Assembly: GCA_964589935.1 (NCBI GenBank)
Contig: CAZPVD010000003.1
Coordinates: forward strand, 1-64,000
DNA length: 64,000 nt
Direction: 5' to 3'
Origin: VHCN01 sp964589935
GTDB lineage: Bacteria; Verrucomicrobiota; Verrucomicrobiia; Limisphaerales; VHCN01
Shown: piece after piece, positions 17,145 to 25,703 of the stretch
Position numbering within the stretch: position 1 is the first letter of the stretch
Layout of the letters: each line of letters opens with the position of its first letter
The notes under the pieces: generated by a model
Told to the model about the DNA's origin: nothing
Databases searched by the model: none
The model's input: the letters and a program-made list of their open reading frames with translations, nothing else
Translations under genes and position numbers: made by a program

Positions 17145-20100
17145 TCACTCGCTGCGCAACGCGTCCAGCAGCCGTCCGCGCAGGGCGAACACCGTTGCGA
17201 TCCACGTCCACGCCGCGCCGCTCACGAGCACGGCCGTGAGCGTCAGCGCGAGCGAACCATACGGCAGCGCGGCGTTCGGTGACAACACCGCCGGCAGCAC
17301 TGCCACCGCCGCGGACACCACGCCGCAGCCGAGGCCGAGCAACAGCAGCGCGCCGTGCTCGCTCAACACGAGCCATTTCAACGAGCGCGGACGGAATCCC
17401 ACCGCGAGCAGCAGCGCGAGTTCGCCGCGCCGCTCCAGCACGTTACGCAGCACCACGACGCCGAGGCCCGCGCTGCCGAGCAGCAGGCCGAGGCCGCCGA
17501 GGATTTGGAACGTGCCGAGATACGTGTTCTGCACCGCGTTGAGCTGCGCAAGCCGTCGCGTCGTTGGCGTGAGTTCGAGACCGAAGTCGCGCAGCGCGCG
17601 CGTCAACGTCGCGGAAACTTCCGCCGCTCGATTCGCCGGCGCGTCCACGAGGAAGTAGCGGTAGCCGCTCTCGTTCGGAAAACGCGCGGTGAACTCATCC
17701 TCCGCGATGACGATGCTGCCTTGCAGAATCGAGTTCGCCAGCGCCGCCACGAGCCGCACCTTGAACGGCTTTCCGCGCTCATCCGTGAAATCAATCGTGT
17801 CGCCGACTTTCTTGCCGAGCGCCCACAAAATCGAGGCCTCGTCCGCGATGCCTGGAATTTCGTCGTCATTCTGTAGCGGCGGTCTGTGACCGCCGCCGTC
17901 TTTTTCACTTGTTGAAACGCGACGGTCATAGACCGCCGCTACAGAGCCGTGTTTCAGCAACGTCCACGGCTGCTCCTTCGCAAACTCTTTTGCCACGCTT
18001 GCAAATGCAAATGTGCCGCGCTCGGCAAGCATCTCTGGTTTCACTCCAAGAATTCGCGGCTTCTGCGCGCGGTTCAGGTTCAGGCAGCTTGCGTCATCGC
18101 CGTCGCGCACGCGGAACGGCACGACACTCACGTTTGCGAGTGATTTTTCATCGAGGCCAAGCGCCTCGCGGCCGGCCTTCGTGTTCAAGTCCTGCGTGAC
18201 GGGCAGCGTGCTTTCGCCGAGGAACGCGAAGCCCCCGGTGCCGGAACTGCGCTTCGTCGCGTTGACGTTTTCGTCGAGCCGGAACACGCCGATGCTCACG
18301 ATGAGAAAACTGCCGCACGCCAGCATCGCCGCCGTGGCAAGACTGCGTCGTCGCCGTCGCGTCGCGCTGCGCACGCCCATGCCGCCGAGCGAAAGCCGCG
18401 CCGCCGCCTCGGAACGTTCGAGCCGCGTGAGCAGCGCCGCGAGAAACGCCAGCCCGGCGACGAGCAGCAACGCGCCCGCGCTGAAGAAGATTTCCGCCGC
18501 CGCCGTTTCGCCCTTCGCGAGCGCCCAGCCCACGAGCGCCAAAGCGAGCACGAGCGAGAAAATCGCGACGGACTTCATCAGCCACGGTCTGCGCGCTGAA
18601 TCCTGCATCCTGAATCCCGAATCCTCCCCGCTGAGAAGTTCGCGCGCCGGCTGCCGCGCCTGCTTGCGCAGCGCGAGCCACAGGCTGAACACCGCCACGA
18701 GCACCGCGCCCGCGAAGCCGCCCGCGAGCGTCGCCGGCTCCGCGTGGAAATGCAGATCACTCGTGCCCACCGCGTCGCGCCACACGGTCGAGAGGCCGTG
18801 CAGCATCGCGTGCGCATACCAGATCGCGCCGACCGCGCCGAGCGCCGCGCCGAGCACCGCGAGGCCCGCGCCCTCGCCGAGCAGCAGGCGGCGCACCTGT
18901 TTCGGCGTGAAGCCCAGCGCGAGCAGCGTGCCCACCTCCGCCGCGCGCTGCTCGACGCCGAATTGAAACAGCAGCGACACGAGCACGAGCGCCGCGACGA
19001 TGAGGAAGAAGCTGAACCCGATGAACAACCCGCCGAAGTCCTGCCCCTCTGCGCTGGCCTTGAGCGCCTGCTCGCGCACCGGCTGGAACACGAGGCCGAA
19101 GTCGGCGGGATTGAGTTTCGCGAGAAGCCGTTTCTCCAATTCCGAATTCTGCGCGAACCGCACCGCCGTCGTGTCACCGAAACGGTTCGCCCACATTTTG
19201 CGGCCCGCGTTCAGCGTGACAAAAGCCTTCGGCGTGCCGCGCCATTTCTGCCAGTAATCGTCGTCCTGCTTGCGGATTTTGTGCGTGAGCGGGAAGCCCG
19301 CGTCCCAGTCGCCCGCGCGCTCGGCGCTGGCGATGCCCGGAAAATCCGGCATCAACGTGCGGTCGGCCCACGGCATCTGCATCGGCACGACGGCGCGGAC
19401 GCGGAACCGGTTTGTCGCCTCGGCGAGCCGCGCGCCCGAGTCCGGCTGAAAGTAGGTGAGCGAAATCTCCGCGCCGGGACCGGCCTGCAAATCCTCCGCA
19501 AGCCACTGGTTGATGACGATTTCGTCGTCACGCAAATCGGCGGGCGTGAACGGCGCGCCCGCGGCCGTGACCATCGAATAAGGCGTCGCGCGCTCGCCCG
19601 CGCGGAGCAGGTTGACGAGGAACGTGAGCACCGGCTGCGCGTTCGTGTCCACCGCGAGCGCGGCGTGGACGGCGGGCGGGTCGAGGAAGATGCGCGGAGT
19701 GCGAAGCTCGATGGCGGAACTGTTGGTGAGCGGGCGAAGGTTGAGTTGAAAGTCTTCCAAGCGCGCCAGTGCAAGTGCCCACACCGAAATGTTGGCGAGT
19801 TCATGCGCTGGTTTGACAGGCACAGGAATAACAGGCTCGCGATCTGCCAGCCCGATTTTCTCCAAGAGACGCCGCGCGGGACGGACCAAATCTCGGAATG
19901 CCTTGTCCGATGCTGGACGCAACGCATAGTCAGTGACAGCAAGATTGGCCTCCAACGGTGCGGCTGCGCGATCCTGTAGTTGTCTGAGATTTATAAACGC
20001 ATTGAACGGTGCGACTTGGTTCGCCTGCAAACTGAAGCGTCCGAGTTGCTCGCTGCCGGCAATCGCGTGAACCTTCAGCCGCAGCGCGACGGTCTGGCCC

Positions 20101-20594
20101 TCGCGCGGAGTGAGCGACACGTCCTGCGAGAGCGCGGAGACTTTGCTGACACGCAGCAAAACTTCATCGCCGGGCTTTGCGCCGAGCTGCTCGGCGAGCG
20201 GCTGGTTCAGCACGACGCCGTTCGCAGGAATGGCGGTGAAGGCCGGCGGCGTGGGCGCGAGCTTCCAAAAGTTTTCATCCACGCCGAGCACGTGGACTTT
20301 GTTCGCGCGGCGCGCGCCGTCGGCGGAGTTCGCCGTGCCCGGCAGCGCGAGCACGGGCGCGGCATTGAGATTTGTGGCGAGCGCGGCGCGGAAGAGCCGG
20401 TCGCCGGTGGACATCGCGGCCTCGACCTTGCCGAGCCGCGCCAGCGCCATGTCGCGCAGGCTGCCGCGCACGGAGTCGCCCACGAGCAGCGCGCCGATGA
20501 GGATGGCGCTGCCGATGGTCGCGCCCAGCAGCACGCCGAGATGCGCCCGCGCGTGGAAGCGCAGGCTGCGGAGGATGAGCGTCCAGAGGGTCAT
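17145..20594 (-). CDS. ABC transporter permease, FtsX/MacB type, duplicated
   Basis: 1149 residues. The first helix (RSLRFHARAHLGVLLGATIGSAILIGALLVG) is followed by a long periplasmic MacB-like core, then a FtsX block of three helices around residues 560-680, more helices, a second periplasmic region and a final FtsX block (LGGLGLLLGSAGLGVVVL) at the C-terminus. This is the layout of large fused permeases working with LolD-like ATPases in lipoprotein or peptide export. It overlaps the ATPase gene by 4 bases. Two foreign repeats are read through in frame: a REP-like palindrome (17871-17944) and a heptamer array (18597-18624). Confidence 0.85.
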   Translation of the reverse strand: MTLWTLILRSLRFHARAHLGVLLGATIGSAILIGALLVGDSVRGSLRDMALARLGKVEAAMSTGDRLFRAALATNLNAAPVLALPGTANSADGARRANKVHVLGVDENFWKLAPTPPAFTAIPANGVVLNQPLAEQLGAKPGDEVLLRVSKVSALSQDVSLTPREGQTVALRLKVHAIAGSEQLGRFSLQANQVAPFNAFINLRQLQDRAAAPLEANLAVTDYALRPASDKAFRDLVRPARRLLEKIGLADREPVIPVPVKPAHELANISVWALALARLEDFQLNLRPLTNSSAIELRTPRIFLDPPAVHAALAVDTNAQPVLTFLVNLLRAGERATPYSMVTAAGAPFTPADLRDDEIVINQWLAEDLQAGPGAEISLTYFQPDSGARLAEATNRFRVRAVVPMQMPWADRTLMPDFPGIASAERAGDWDAGFPLTHKIRKQDDDYWQKWRGTPKAFVTLNAGRKMWANRFGDTTAVRFAQNSELEKRLLAKLNPADFGLVFQPVREQALKASAEGQDFGGLFIGFSFFLIVAALVLVSLLFQFGVEQRAAEVGTLLALGFTPKQVRRLLLGEGAGLAVLGAALGAVGAIWYAHAMLHGLSTVWRDAVGTSDLHFHAEPATLAGGFAGAVLVAVFSLWLALRKQARQPARELLSGEDSGFRMQDSARRPWLMKSVAIFSLVLALALVGWALAKGETAAAEIFFSAGALLLVAGLAFLAALLTRLERSEAAARLSLGGMGVRSATRRRRRSLATAAMLACGSFLIVSIGVFRLDENVNATKRSSGTGGFAFLGESTLPVTQDLNTKAGREALGLDEKSLANVSVVPFRVRDGDDASCLNLNRAQKPRILGVKPEMLAERGTFAFASVAKEFAKEQPWTLLKHGSVAAVYDRRVSTSEKDGGGHRPPLQNDDEIPGIADEASILWALGKKVGDTIDFTDERGKPFKVRLVAALANSILQGSIVIAEDEFTARFPNESGYRYFLVDAPANRAAEVSATLTRALRDFGLELTPTTRRLAQLNAVQNTYLGTFQILGGLGLLLGSAGLGVVVLRNVLERRGELALLLAVGFRPRSLKWLVLSEHGALLLLGLGCGVVSAAVAVLPAVLSPNAALPYGSLALTLTAVLVSGAAWTWIATVFALRGRLLDALRSE
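17871..17944. repeat. REP-like palindromic element translated inside the permease gene
   Basis: The element begins CTGTAGCGGCGGTCTGTGAC and ends with the near-perfect inverted copy GTCATAGACCGCCGCTACAG. Inner GC stems and a short AT-rich centre lie between. On the minus strand it is read without a stop as a segment holding SVAAVYDRRVSTS and GGGHRPPLQ, which interrupts the periplasmic domain of the permease. Confidence 0.8.
18597..18624. repeat. Four-unit heptamer repeat inside the permease gene
   Basis: Plus-strand units are TGAATCC, TGCATCC, TGAATCC and CGAATCC. They are read in frame on the minus strand as EDSGFRMQDSA, in a cytoplasmic or linker region next to a hydrophobic segment. Same unit length and copy number as the repeats in hemW and miaA. 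Confidence 0.8.
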
Positions 20595-21286
20595 TGCGAA
20601 GCCAGCCTGCCGTCGCGCAGTTCCACGACGCGGGCCATTTTGCGGGCGAGGTCGAGCGCGTGCGTGACGACGATGAGCGTGACGTTTTCCTCGCGGTTTA
20701 GTTCGAGGAGGAGCTGCGCGAGGGTCTCGGCGGAGGCGCGATCAAGCGCGCCGGTGGGTTCGTCGGCGAGGAGCAGCTTCGGTTCGTTGATGAGCGCGCG
20801 CACGACGGCGCAGCGCTGGCGTTCGCCGCCGGAGAGCTGTCCGGGCCGGTGCGAAAGCCGCGCGCCGAGGCCGACGCGGTCGAGGAGTTTTTTGGCGCGA
20901 TTCATCGCGGCATCGCGGCTCGCATTGTCGCCGCCGGCTAGCGTGGGCACGAGGACGTTTTCCAGCACGGTGCATTGCGGCAGGAGATGGTGCGCCTGAA
21001 AGATGAAGCCCATCTGGCGGTTGCGCACGGCGGCGAGCTGGAGTTCATCAAGCGCGGCGAGGTTCTGTCCGTCGAGCAGGACTTCGCCGCTCGTGGGCCG
21101 ATCGAGCGTGCCGATGATGTTGAGCAGCGTGCTCTTGCCGCAGCCGGACGGGCCGACAATGGCGAGAGATTCGCCGCGGGCGAGCGCGAGGCTGATGTCG
21201 CGCAGCACACTCACGGGCGCGCCGCCGTCCGTCGCGTCGTAGCTTTTGTTGACGGCGGTGAGCTTGAGCAGTGGCGCGTCCGGCAT
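20591..21286 (-). CDS. ABC transporter ATP-binding protein, LolD/MacB type
   Basis: 231 residues. The Walker A motif GPSGCGKST is at about 45-52, the Q-loop in FIFQAHHLLPQCTVLENV, the signature LSGGERQRCAVVRAL, Walker B KLLLADEPTGALD and the switch histidine in VVTHALDLA. The order and the HHLLP sequence after the Q-loop are typical of LolD/MacB/FtsE ATPases, which power substrate extrusion from the inner membrane via FtsX-type permeases. The downstream permease overlaps its stop by 4 bases, so they are translated as a pair. Confidence 0.93.
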   Translation of the reverse strand: MPDAPLLKLTAVNKSYDATDGGAPVSVLRDISLALARGESLAIVGPSGCGKSTLLNIIGTLDRPTSGEVLLDGQNLAALDELQLAAVRNRQMGFIFQAHHLLPQCTVLENVLVPTLAGGDNASRDAAMNRAKKLLDRVGLGARLSHRPGQLSGGERQRCAVVRALINEPKLLLADEPTGALDRASAETLAQLLLELNREENVTLIVVTHALDLARKMARVVELRDGRLASQ

Positions 21287-21402
21287 TGGAAAAATAAATC
21301 ACAACCACTCGCGCGGAACACGAAGAAAACCTCGCGAAACCTTGCCCGGTTGCTTCTTGACAGACGGCGGCAATGCGCAGACGGTGCCCGAAACTCGGCA
21401 TT

Positions 21403-22200
21403 ATGAACGCCCGCTTCCGCCATTCCCTTGTCGCGGCTGGTTTCACTCTCATCGAACTGCTTGTCGTCATCGCCATCATCGCGATCCTCGCGGCGATGCT
21501 GCTGCCGGCGCTGGCCAAGGCCAAGGCCGCGTCCAAGACGACCAAGTGTTCGTCCAACATGCGCAATTGGGCTTTCGCGACGCAGATGTATCGGGATGAC
21601 AACGACGACAAACTCCCGTTGTTTGGCGAGCTTTCCACCGATTTGACGAAACCCTTCTGGCACGCGTATCTGGCGCCCTACGTCGCGCGGCAGGCGCAGG
21701 CTGGCGTGACCTTCGGCAATACGGAAATCTTCACCAACTCCCTGCGGCAATGCCCCGGCGGAGGGCCGGAACAGCCTCCCTTCTCCACCGGCGTCGGCCT
21801 CACCGACAACTGGAACTGCTGGATCGGCGCGAACTTCGGCCGCTTCGGCAACCCGATCAGCGGGCCGTTTTACTACGGAGATTCGACGCCGCCGCTGCGC
21901 GCCTCGCGCATCAACCGGCCCGACGACGCCATGACGTTCATGGATACCATCACGCACTACGTTTATTCGCCAGTGGACACGTCCTACTTCTTCACGCTCG
22001 ACCTGGACAAGGACGGCAAGCTCGACACCATGCCGCAATACCCGACCGTGGCCTTCAACTGGGGCCGGCCCACCGTCCACAGCGGCGGTGCGAACGTGAC
22101 CCTGCTCGACGGCCACGTGGAGCGCGTGGCGTTCAAGAAACTCTGGGAAATCGGCGCGAACAACCGGGTCGTCCACTCCTTCTGGTATATGCTGGACTGA
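21403..22200 (+). CDS. Prepilin-like protein with H-X9-DG domain
   Basis: 265 residues from ATG 21403. A type-IV-pilin-like leader ends AAG, then FTLIELLVVIAIIAILAAM, with Gly at -1 and Glu at +5 of the mature chain, so it is a normal substrate for prepilin peptidase. The C-terminal part has VHSGGANVTLLDGHVE, the H-X9-DG motif, and a Trp/aromatic end. These pseudopilin-like proteins are expanded by the dozen in Verrucomicrobia and Planctomycetes; their role is not known. Divergent from the ABC transporter genes. Confidence 0.9.
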   Translation: MNARFRHSLVAAGFTLIELLVVIAIIAILAAMLLPALAKAKAASKTTKCSSNMRNWAFATQMYRDDNDDKLPLFGELSTDLTKPFWHAYLAPYVARQAQAGVTFGNTEIFTNSLRQCPGGGPEQPPFSTGVGLTDNWNCWIGANFGRFGNPISGPFYYGDSTPPLRASRINRPDDAMTFMDTITHYVYSPVDTSYFFTLDLDKDGKLDTMPQYPTVAFNWGRPTVHSGGANVTLLDGHVERVAFKKLWEIGANNRVVHSFWYMLD

Positions 22201-22230
22201 GCCGGCGGCGGGAAACTTTGACCGTCAGGG

Positions 22231-22278
22231 TAGGGACGACCTGCTGGTCGTCCGTGGCCGCGCAGCAGCGCGGCCCTA
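22231..22278. repeat. Intergenic double-hairpin (REP-like) element
   Basis: Two perfect 8-bp stems stand side by side. The first is GGACGACC / GGTCGTCC with loop TGCT (22234-22253). The second is GGCCGCGC / GCGCGGCC with loop AGCA (22256-22275). They are enclosed by TAGG / CCTA, so the whole can fold as a three-way junction. It lies in the 187-base gap between the two prepilin-like genes and encodes nothing; the rest of that gap shows no feature. Confidence 0.75.
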
Positions 22279-22387
22279 TCATTCAAATTGCCGGCGAACG
22301 ATTCAAAGCAGCCCACTATCGAAGCACCGCCGGTCTTGACACATGGGGTGATGATGCCGGATGGTGGGAGCGTCAATTTAGCCGATA

Positions 22388-23176
22388 ATGAACGCGCGCA
22401 ACAAACGCTCCCTTGCTGAAGTAGCATTCACGCTTATTGAACTGCTCGTCGTGATCGCCATCATCGCGATCCTTGCATCGCTCCTGTTGCCGGCGCTCGC
22501 TGCGGCGAAGGAGAAGTCCAAAACGGCTAGTTGTGTTAACAACCTAAAACAATTCGGGATTGGGTTTCAGATGTATTCGGGCGATTTTGGGAAGAGTATC
22601 CTTTACACGGATGCCAATCCTCCGGGACTTCAGCCGTCCACATTTTGGATTCCTTTGCTACGAAGTAACTATGTAACTGCCGCCAAAACTTGGCTGTGTC
22701 CGAAAGCCGCGACTACCGATCCTACTGTAACGTTTCCAGCGGATTGGAGCGTTTGGGGAGCGCCGCCAAACAATCCGCACGCGGCCTACTTGGCATGGTA
22801 TAATAGTGCCTTTATGGGTGGAACAACTGGCAGCTATTGCATAAACGCTTGGGTCGAACCCAAAACGAGTGGTAACAATGCAACTCAAACGTTCAAGACA
22901 CTGGAGGATGGAACGCCAGCCAATCAACCACTCGTAATGGATGGAGGATGGGTGGATGCGTGGCCAGATCGCACCGACACTTTACCCGCGGGATATAGTG
23001 TTCTCGATGGAGATGACGCCAACGGCATGCAACGAATTTGCATTGCCCGTCATGGTCGCGCCATCAACATCACTATGATGGATGGTCACGTAGAACTTGT
23101 GAAACTACAGAACCTGTGGAATCTGAAGTGGCACTATATCTACACGCCACCGGCAGCTATTCCAGTTGTCCCTTGA
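22388..23176 (+). CDS. Prepilin-like protein with H-X9-DG domain (second copy, AT-richer)
   Basis: 262 residues, ATG 22388. The leader runs MNARNKRSLAEVA then FTLIELLVVIAIIAILASL. The C-terminal RHGRAINITMMDGHVE is the H-X9-DG motif. Compared with the previous gene, the helix is nearly identical but the rest is not. Base composition is visibly lower in GC. Oddity: the residue before the mature Phe is Ala, not the Gly prepilin peptidases prefer, so processing may be slower or absent. A Trp-rich middle (SVWGAPPNNPH, GGWVDAW) is typical of the family. It may have been acquired separately from its neighbour. Confidence 0.85.
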   Translation: MNARNKRSLAEVAFTLIELLVVIAIIAILASLLLPALAAAKEKSKTASCVNNLKQFGIGFQMYSGDFGKSILYTDANPPGLQPSTFWIPLLRSNYVTAAKTWLCPKAATTDPTVTFPADWSVWGAPPNNPHAAYLAWYNSAFMGGTTGSYCINAWVEPKTSGNNATQTFKTLEDGTPANQPLVMDGGWVDAWPDRTDTLPAGYSVLDGDDANGMQRICIARHGRAINITMMDGHVELVKLQNLWNLKWHYIYTPPAAIPVVP

Positions 23177-23216
23177 TCGGTCGTTTGATTTCTTCCATCC
23201 AAGGCTGGCATTGGCG

Positions 23217-23606
23217 CTACTGCTTGATTATCACTACTTGTCGAGTTTGGGGATCAATGACGAATTTTGTGCCGACAGGCGGTTGAGGAATCTTGGCGAT
23301 GACTTTTGCGGCGACAAGTTCATTTAGGTCTTTTGGAACTCTTCCTGTTTTTGCCGCATAGTCCTGCACCATCATAGTCAGCAAAGCGGCCTTGGATTGT
23401 TGATTTGCAGTTAAGTCTGGCGCGGGAAGCGGCGCTGCATCCAACGCTCCGGGTGTTGACGGTGTGGTTGCAGCGGGAGGCGGCGGCGCGGGTTGCGCGG
23501 GCGGCGTGATGGCAGGCGGAGGTGGCGGCGTTTCCTTGTGGCAGCCGGCAGCGAGTGTTGCGGCCAGCAGGCTAAGTCCGAAAAGTTTTTTTATGTGCGC
23601 GCGCAT
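23217..23606 (-). CDS. Putative lipoprotein with Pro-rich linker
   Basis: 129 residues from ATG 23606. The signal ends LAATLAAGC, a good lipobox, and the mature part starts HKETPPPPP followed by a Pro/Ala-rich spacer of about 45 residues. The C-terminal 60 residues (LLTMMVQDYAAKTGRVPKDLNELVAAK, then PPVGTKFVIDPQTRQVVIIKQ) resemble the small soluble domain found at the end of GspG-like and other pseudopilin-linked proteins. It sits convergent to two prepilin-like genes, so an envelope role near them is possible. Confidence 0.7.
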   Translation of the reverse strand: MRAHIKKLFGLSLLAATLAAGCHKETPPPPPAITPPAQPAPPPPAATTPSTPGALDAAPLPAPDLTANQQSKAALLTMMVQDYAAKTGRVPKDLNELVAAKVIAKIPQPPVGTKFVIDPQTRQVVIIKQ

Positions 23607-23702
23607 TGTGTCCGCGATGACGCCTTCTAGTTCATCCGCGCCGCGTCTTTGTTCAAGCACAATCTACCTTCTTGCAGGAGCATGTGTAGCGGCTGAATAG
23701 CA

Positions 23703-24272
23703 TCAAATCTCTTTTGATCGGGCTTTCTCTCTTTCGTAAGCTTCTACTAACGTGATTGGCTTCCATTTGCGGCCTTCGTAAGTTCGCGTCAACAGCCGCG
23801 CCAAGTAGCGCATGTTCACAAGGCCATTGATGAACCCGATAATTTTCACAACTTGGGGGCATTGCTCATACGCGATGAGGAATTCACGTGGCACTCCATA
23901 ATGCCTTATGTGAGAAACGATCACAAATCGGGTGTCGGGGCATAGGCGGTGAAATTCAGGCAAAAGCTCAAGTGCAGTTATCGGTGTTGCACCGAATCCG
24001 CCATGTTCATTCCCAATCCAAAGTCGATCGTTTTCTGGCGTTCCGTCCCATATAGGTTTGCCGAGTTTTAACGGATCGGCTTGGCAAACGAAGTGTTCCA
24101 CGATGCAAAGGGGATATTGGCCTGTTCCCAACTCGTTTCGCAGTTCATCGAGAGAATGTGCTCCGACGGCCTTAAGCTTGAAATCCAACAGCGGAAGAAC
24201 GCTTTGATTCAGACGATCCAGCGCCGCGTAGCTGTGAACGACCAGAGCTTTCGACTTCGGGTCAGATTTCAC
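23703..24272 (-). CDS. Hypothetical protein, AT-richer than neighbours
   Basis: About 189 residues if read from the GTG at 24272; the frame continues upstream but overlaps the Gfo/Idh gene in an unlikely composition (Ser/Ala/Arg-rich), so that part is not believed. The protein has alternating strands and helices: ALVVHSYAALDRLNQSV, YPLCIVEHFV, RLCPDTRFVIVSHIRHYGVP and VVKIIGFINGLVNMRYLARLL. This suggests a receiver-like or hydrolase-like alpha/beta fold, but no catalytic motif was recognised. Lower GC and a weak start suggest acquired DNA. Confidence 0.5.
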   Translation of the reverse strand: MKSDPKSKALVVHSYAALDRLNQSVLPLLDFKLKAVGAHSLDELRNELGTGQYPLCIVEHFVCQADPLKLGKPIWDGTPENDRLWIGNEHGGFGATPITALELLPEFHRLCPDTRFVIVSHIRHYGVPREFLIAYEQCPQVVKIIGFINGLVNMRYLARLLTRTYEGRKWKPITLVEAYEREKARSKEI

Positions 24273-24282
24273 GGATTTTCCT

Positions 24283-25629
24283 CTAAACGAGCTTCGTTCG
24301 TCCCGGCAATGCCATCGGGCTGAAGGGCAGCGGGGCGTTCCAGTCGAGCTTGTCGAGGTCCACGGGGCAGAGTTTTTCCTCGGACTTGAGCATGTGTTCC
24401 CACGTGACTTCCTGCCCGGTGTAGCCGGCCATGCGGCCCATGATGCCCAGGAGCGTGCTGTTGCACATGTGCTCGCCGTCGTTGACGGGCTTGCCGCGGC
24501 GGATGGACTCGAAGCACTCGACGTGCTCGGTCTCATAAGCCTTTCCGAGCATCTGATTTTCGTTGAGTTCGCCCTTGAAGCGCCACGAGTTCGGCCCCGT
24601 GATCTCGGTGCCGCCGCGATGACCGAGCAAGCCCTGCCCGCGCTCGCCCATGATGTAGTCGCGCGTCTCGCTGTGGCAGCCCGTGATCTGGCGCTGGGCC
24701 ACGAAGCCGCGCGCGCCGTTCGCCCACTCGAAGTTCACCTCGATGTGGTCCCAGATGTTGCCCTCGTTGTTGGGAATCATCCGCCCGCCGACGGCGGTGC
24801 ACTTGAGCGGCGGCTCATCCTTCATCGCCCACGCGACCTTGTCCACGCTGTGGATGGCCTGCTCGACGAGGCCGTCGCCGGAAAGCCACGTGAAGTTATA
24901 CCAGTTCTTGACCTGCCACTCGGTGTCGCTCATGCCGGCGGGGCGCGACTCCTTCGGCGGCATCGGCTTGACCGGGCCGGTCAGATACGTGGCATAGACG
25001 GCGCGCACCTCGCCGATGTCGCCGCCGTGGATGCGTTTGTAGAACTCGCGGCGGGCGGTGTTCGCGCGCCAGACAAAGCCCGACTGCACGGCCAGCCCCT
25101 TTTGCGCCGCGAGTTTCGCCGTCTCGCGCACGGAACGAACGCCGCTCGCATCGGTGGCGACGGGTTTTTCGAGGAAGACGTGTTTGCCGGCCTCGATGGC
25201 GCGTTTGAAGTGCAGCGGCCGGAAGCCCGGCGGCGTCGTCAGAATCACGATGTCCACGTCGCTCTTGATGACTTTCTCGAAGGCATCCAGCCCGACGAAC
25301 TGGCGTTCAGTGGGGACATCAATGCGCGAGTCGTTTTTGATTTCGCCGCGGATGCCGCCGAGGCTGCGCTGAATCTGGCTCGCGTAAATGTCGCCCACCG
25401 CGTGCAGGACGGTGTTGCTGTCCGCGTTGAGCGCGTTTGCCGCGGCGCCGCTGCCGCGTCCGCCGGAGCCGATCAAACCGATGCGCAGCTTGTCGCTGTT
25501 GGGCGCGGCGGAGACGACGGCGGGAAAACCCAACTCGGAAACCAGCGCGCCAGCGGCAACGGCTGTGGTTGAAGTTTTGAGAAACTCGCGGCGGGAGGAC
25601 GGGGCGACACTGGTGTTTTGCTGGTTCAT
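24283..25629 (-). CDS. Tat-exported Gfo/Idh/MocA-family oxidoreductase
   Basis: 448 residues. The Tat signal SRREFLKTSTTAVAAGALV is followed by the Rossmann start KLRIGLIGSGGRGSG, then AIEAGKHVFLEKPVATD with the conserved EKP lysine, and the typical C-terminal domain (NWYNFTWLSGDGLVEQ, HECFESIRRGKPVND-like EHVECFESIRRGKPVND). NAD(P)-dependent oxidation of a sugar or cyclitol is the expected chemistry, outside the inner membrane after Tat export of the folded enzyme with cofactor. Such Tat Gfo/Idh genes are numerous in Verrucomicrobia and Planctomycetes. Confidence 0.92.
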   Translation of the reverse strand: MNQQNTSVAPSSRREFLKTSTTAVAAGALVSELGFPAVVSAAPNSDKLRIGLIGSGGRGSGAAANALNADSNTVLHAVGDIYASQIQRSLGGIRGEIKNDSRIDVPTERQFVGLDAFEKVIKSDVDIVILTTPPGFRPLHFKRAIEAGKHVFLEKPVATDASGVRSVRETAKLAAQKGLAVQSGFVWRANTARREFYKRIHGGDIGEVRAVYATYLTGPVKPMPPKESRPAGMSDTEWQVKNWYNFTWLSGDGLVEQAIHSVDKVAWAMKDEPPLKCTAVGGRMIPNNEGNIWDHIEVNFEWANGARGFVAQRQITGCHSETRDYIMGERGQGLLGHRGGTEITGPNSWRFKGELNENQMLGKAYETEHVECFESIRRGKPVNDGEHMCNSTLLGIMGRMAGYTGQEVTWEHMLKSEEKLCPVDLDKLDWNAPLPFSPMALPGRTKLV

Positions 25630-25703
25630 AGGTGTTTTGTTAAACGGGCTGTGCGGGGCGTTTATTCACGGATGCACGGCGCAGCACAAGCGGAAATTGC
25701 GGC

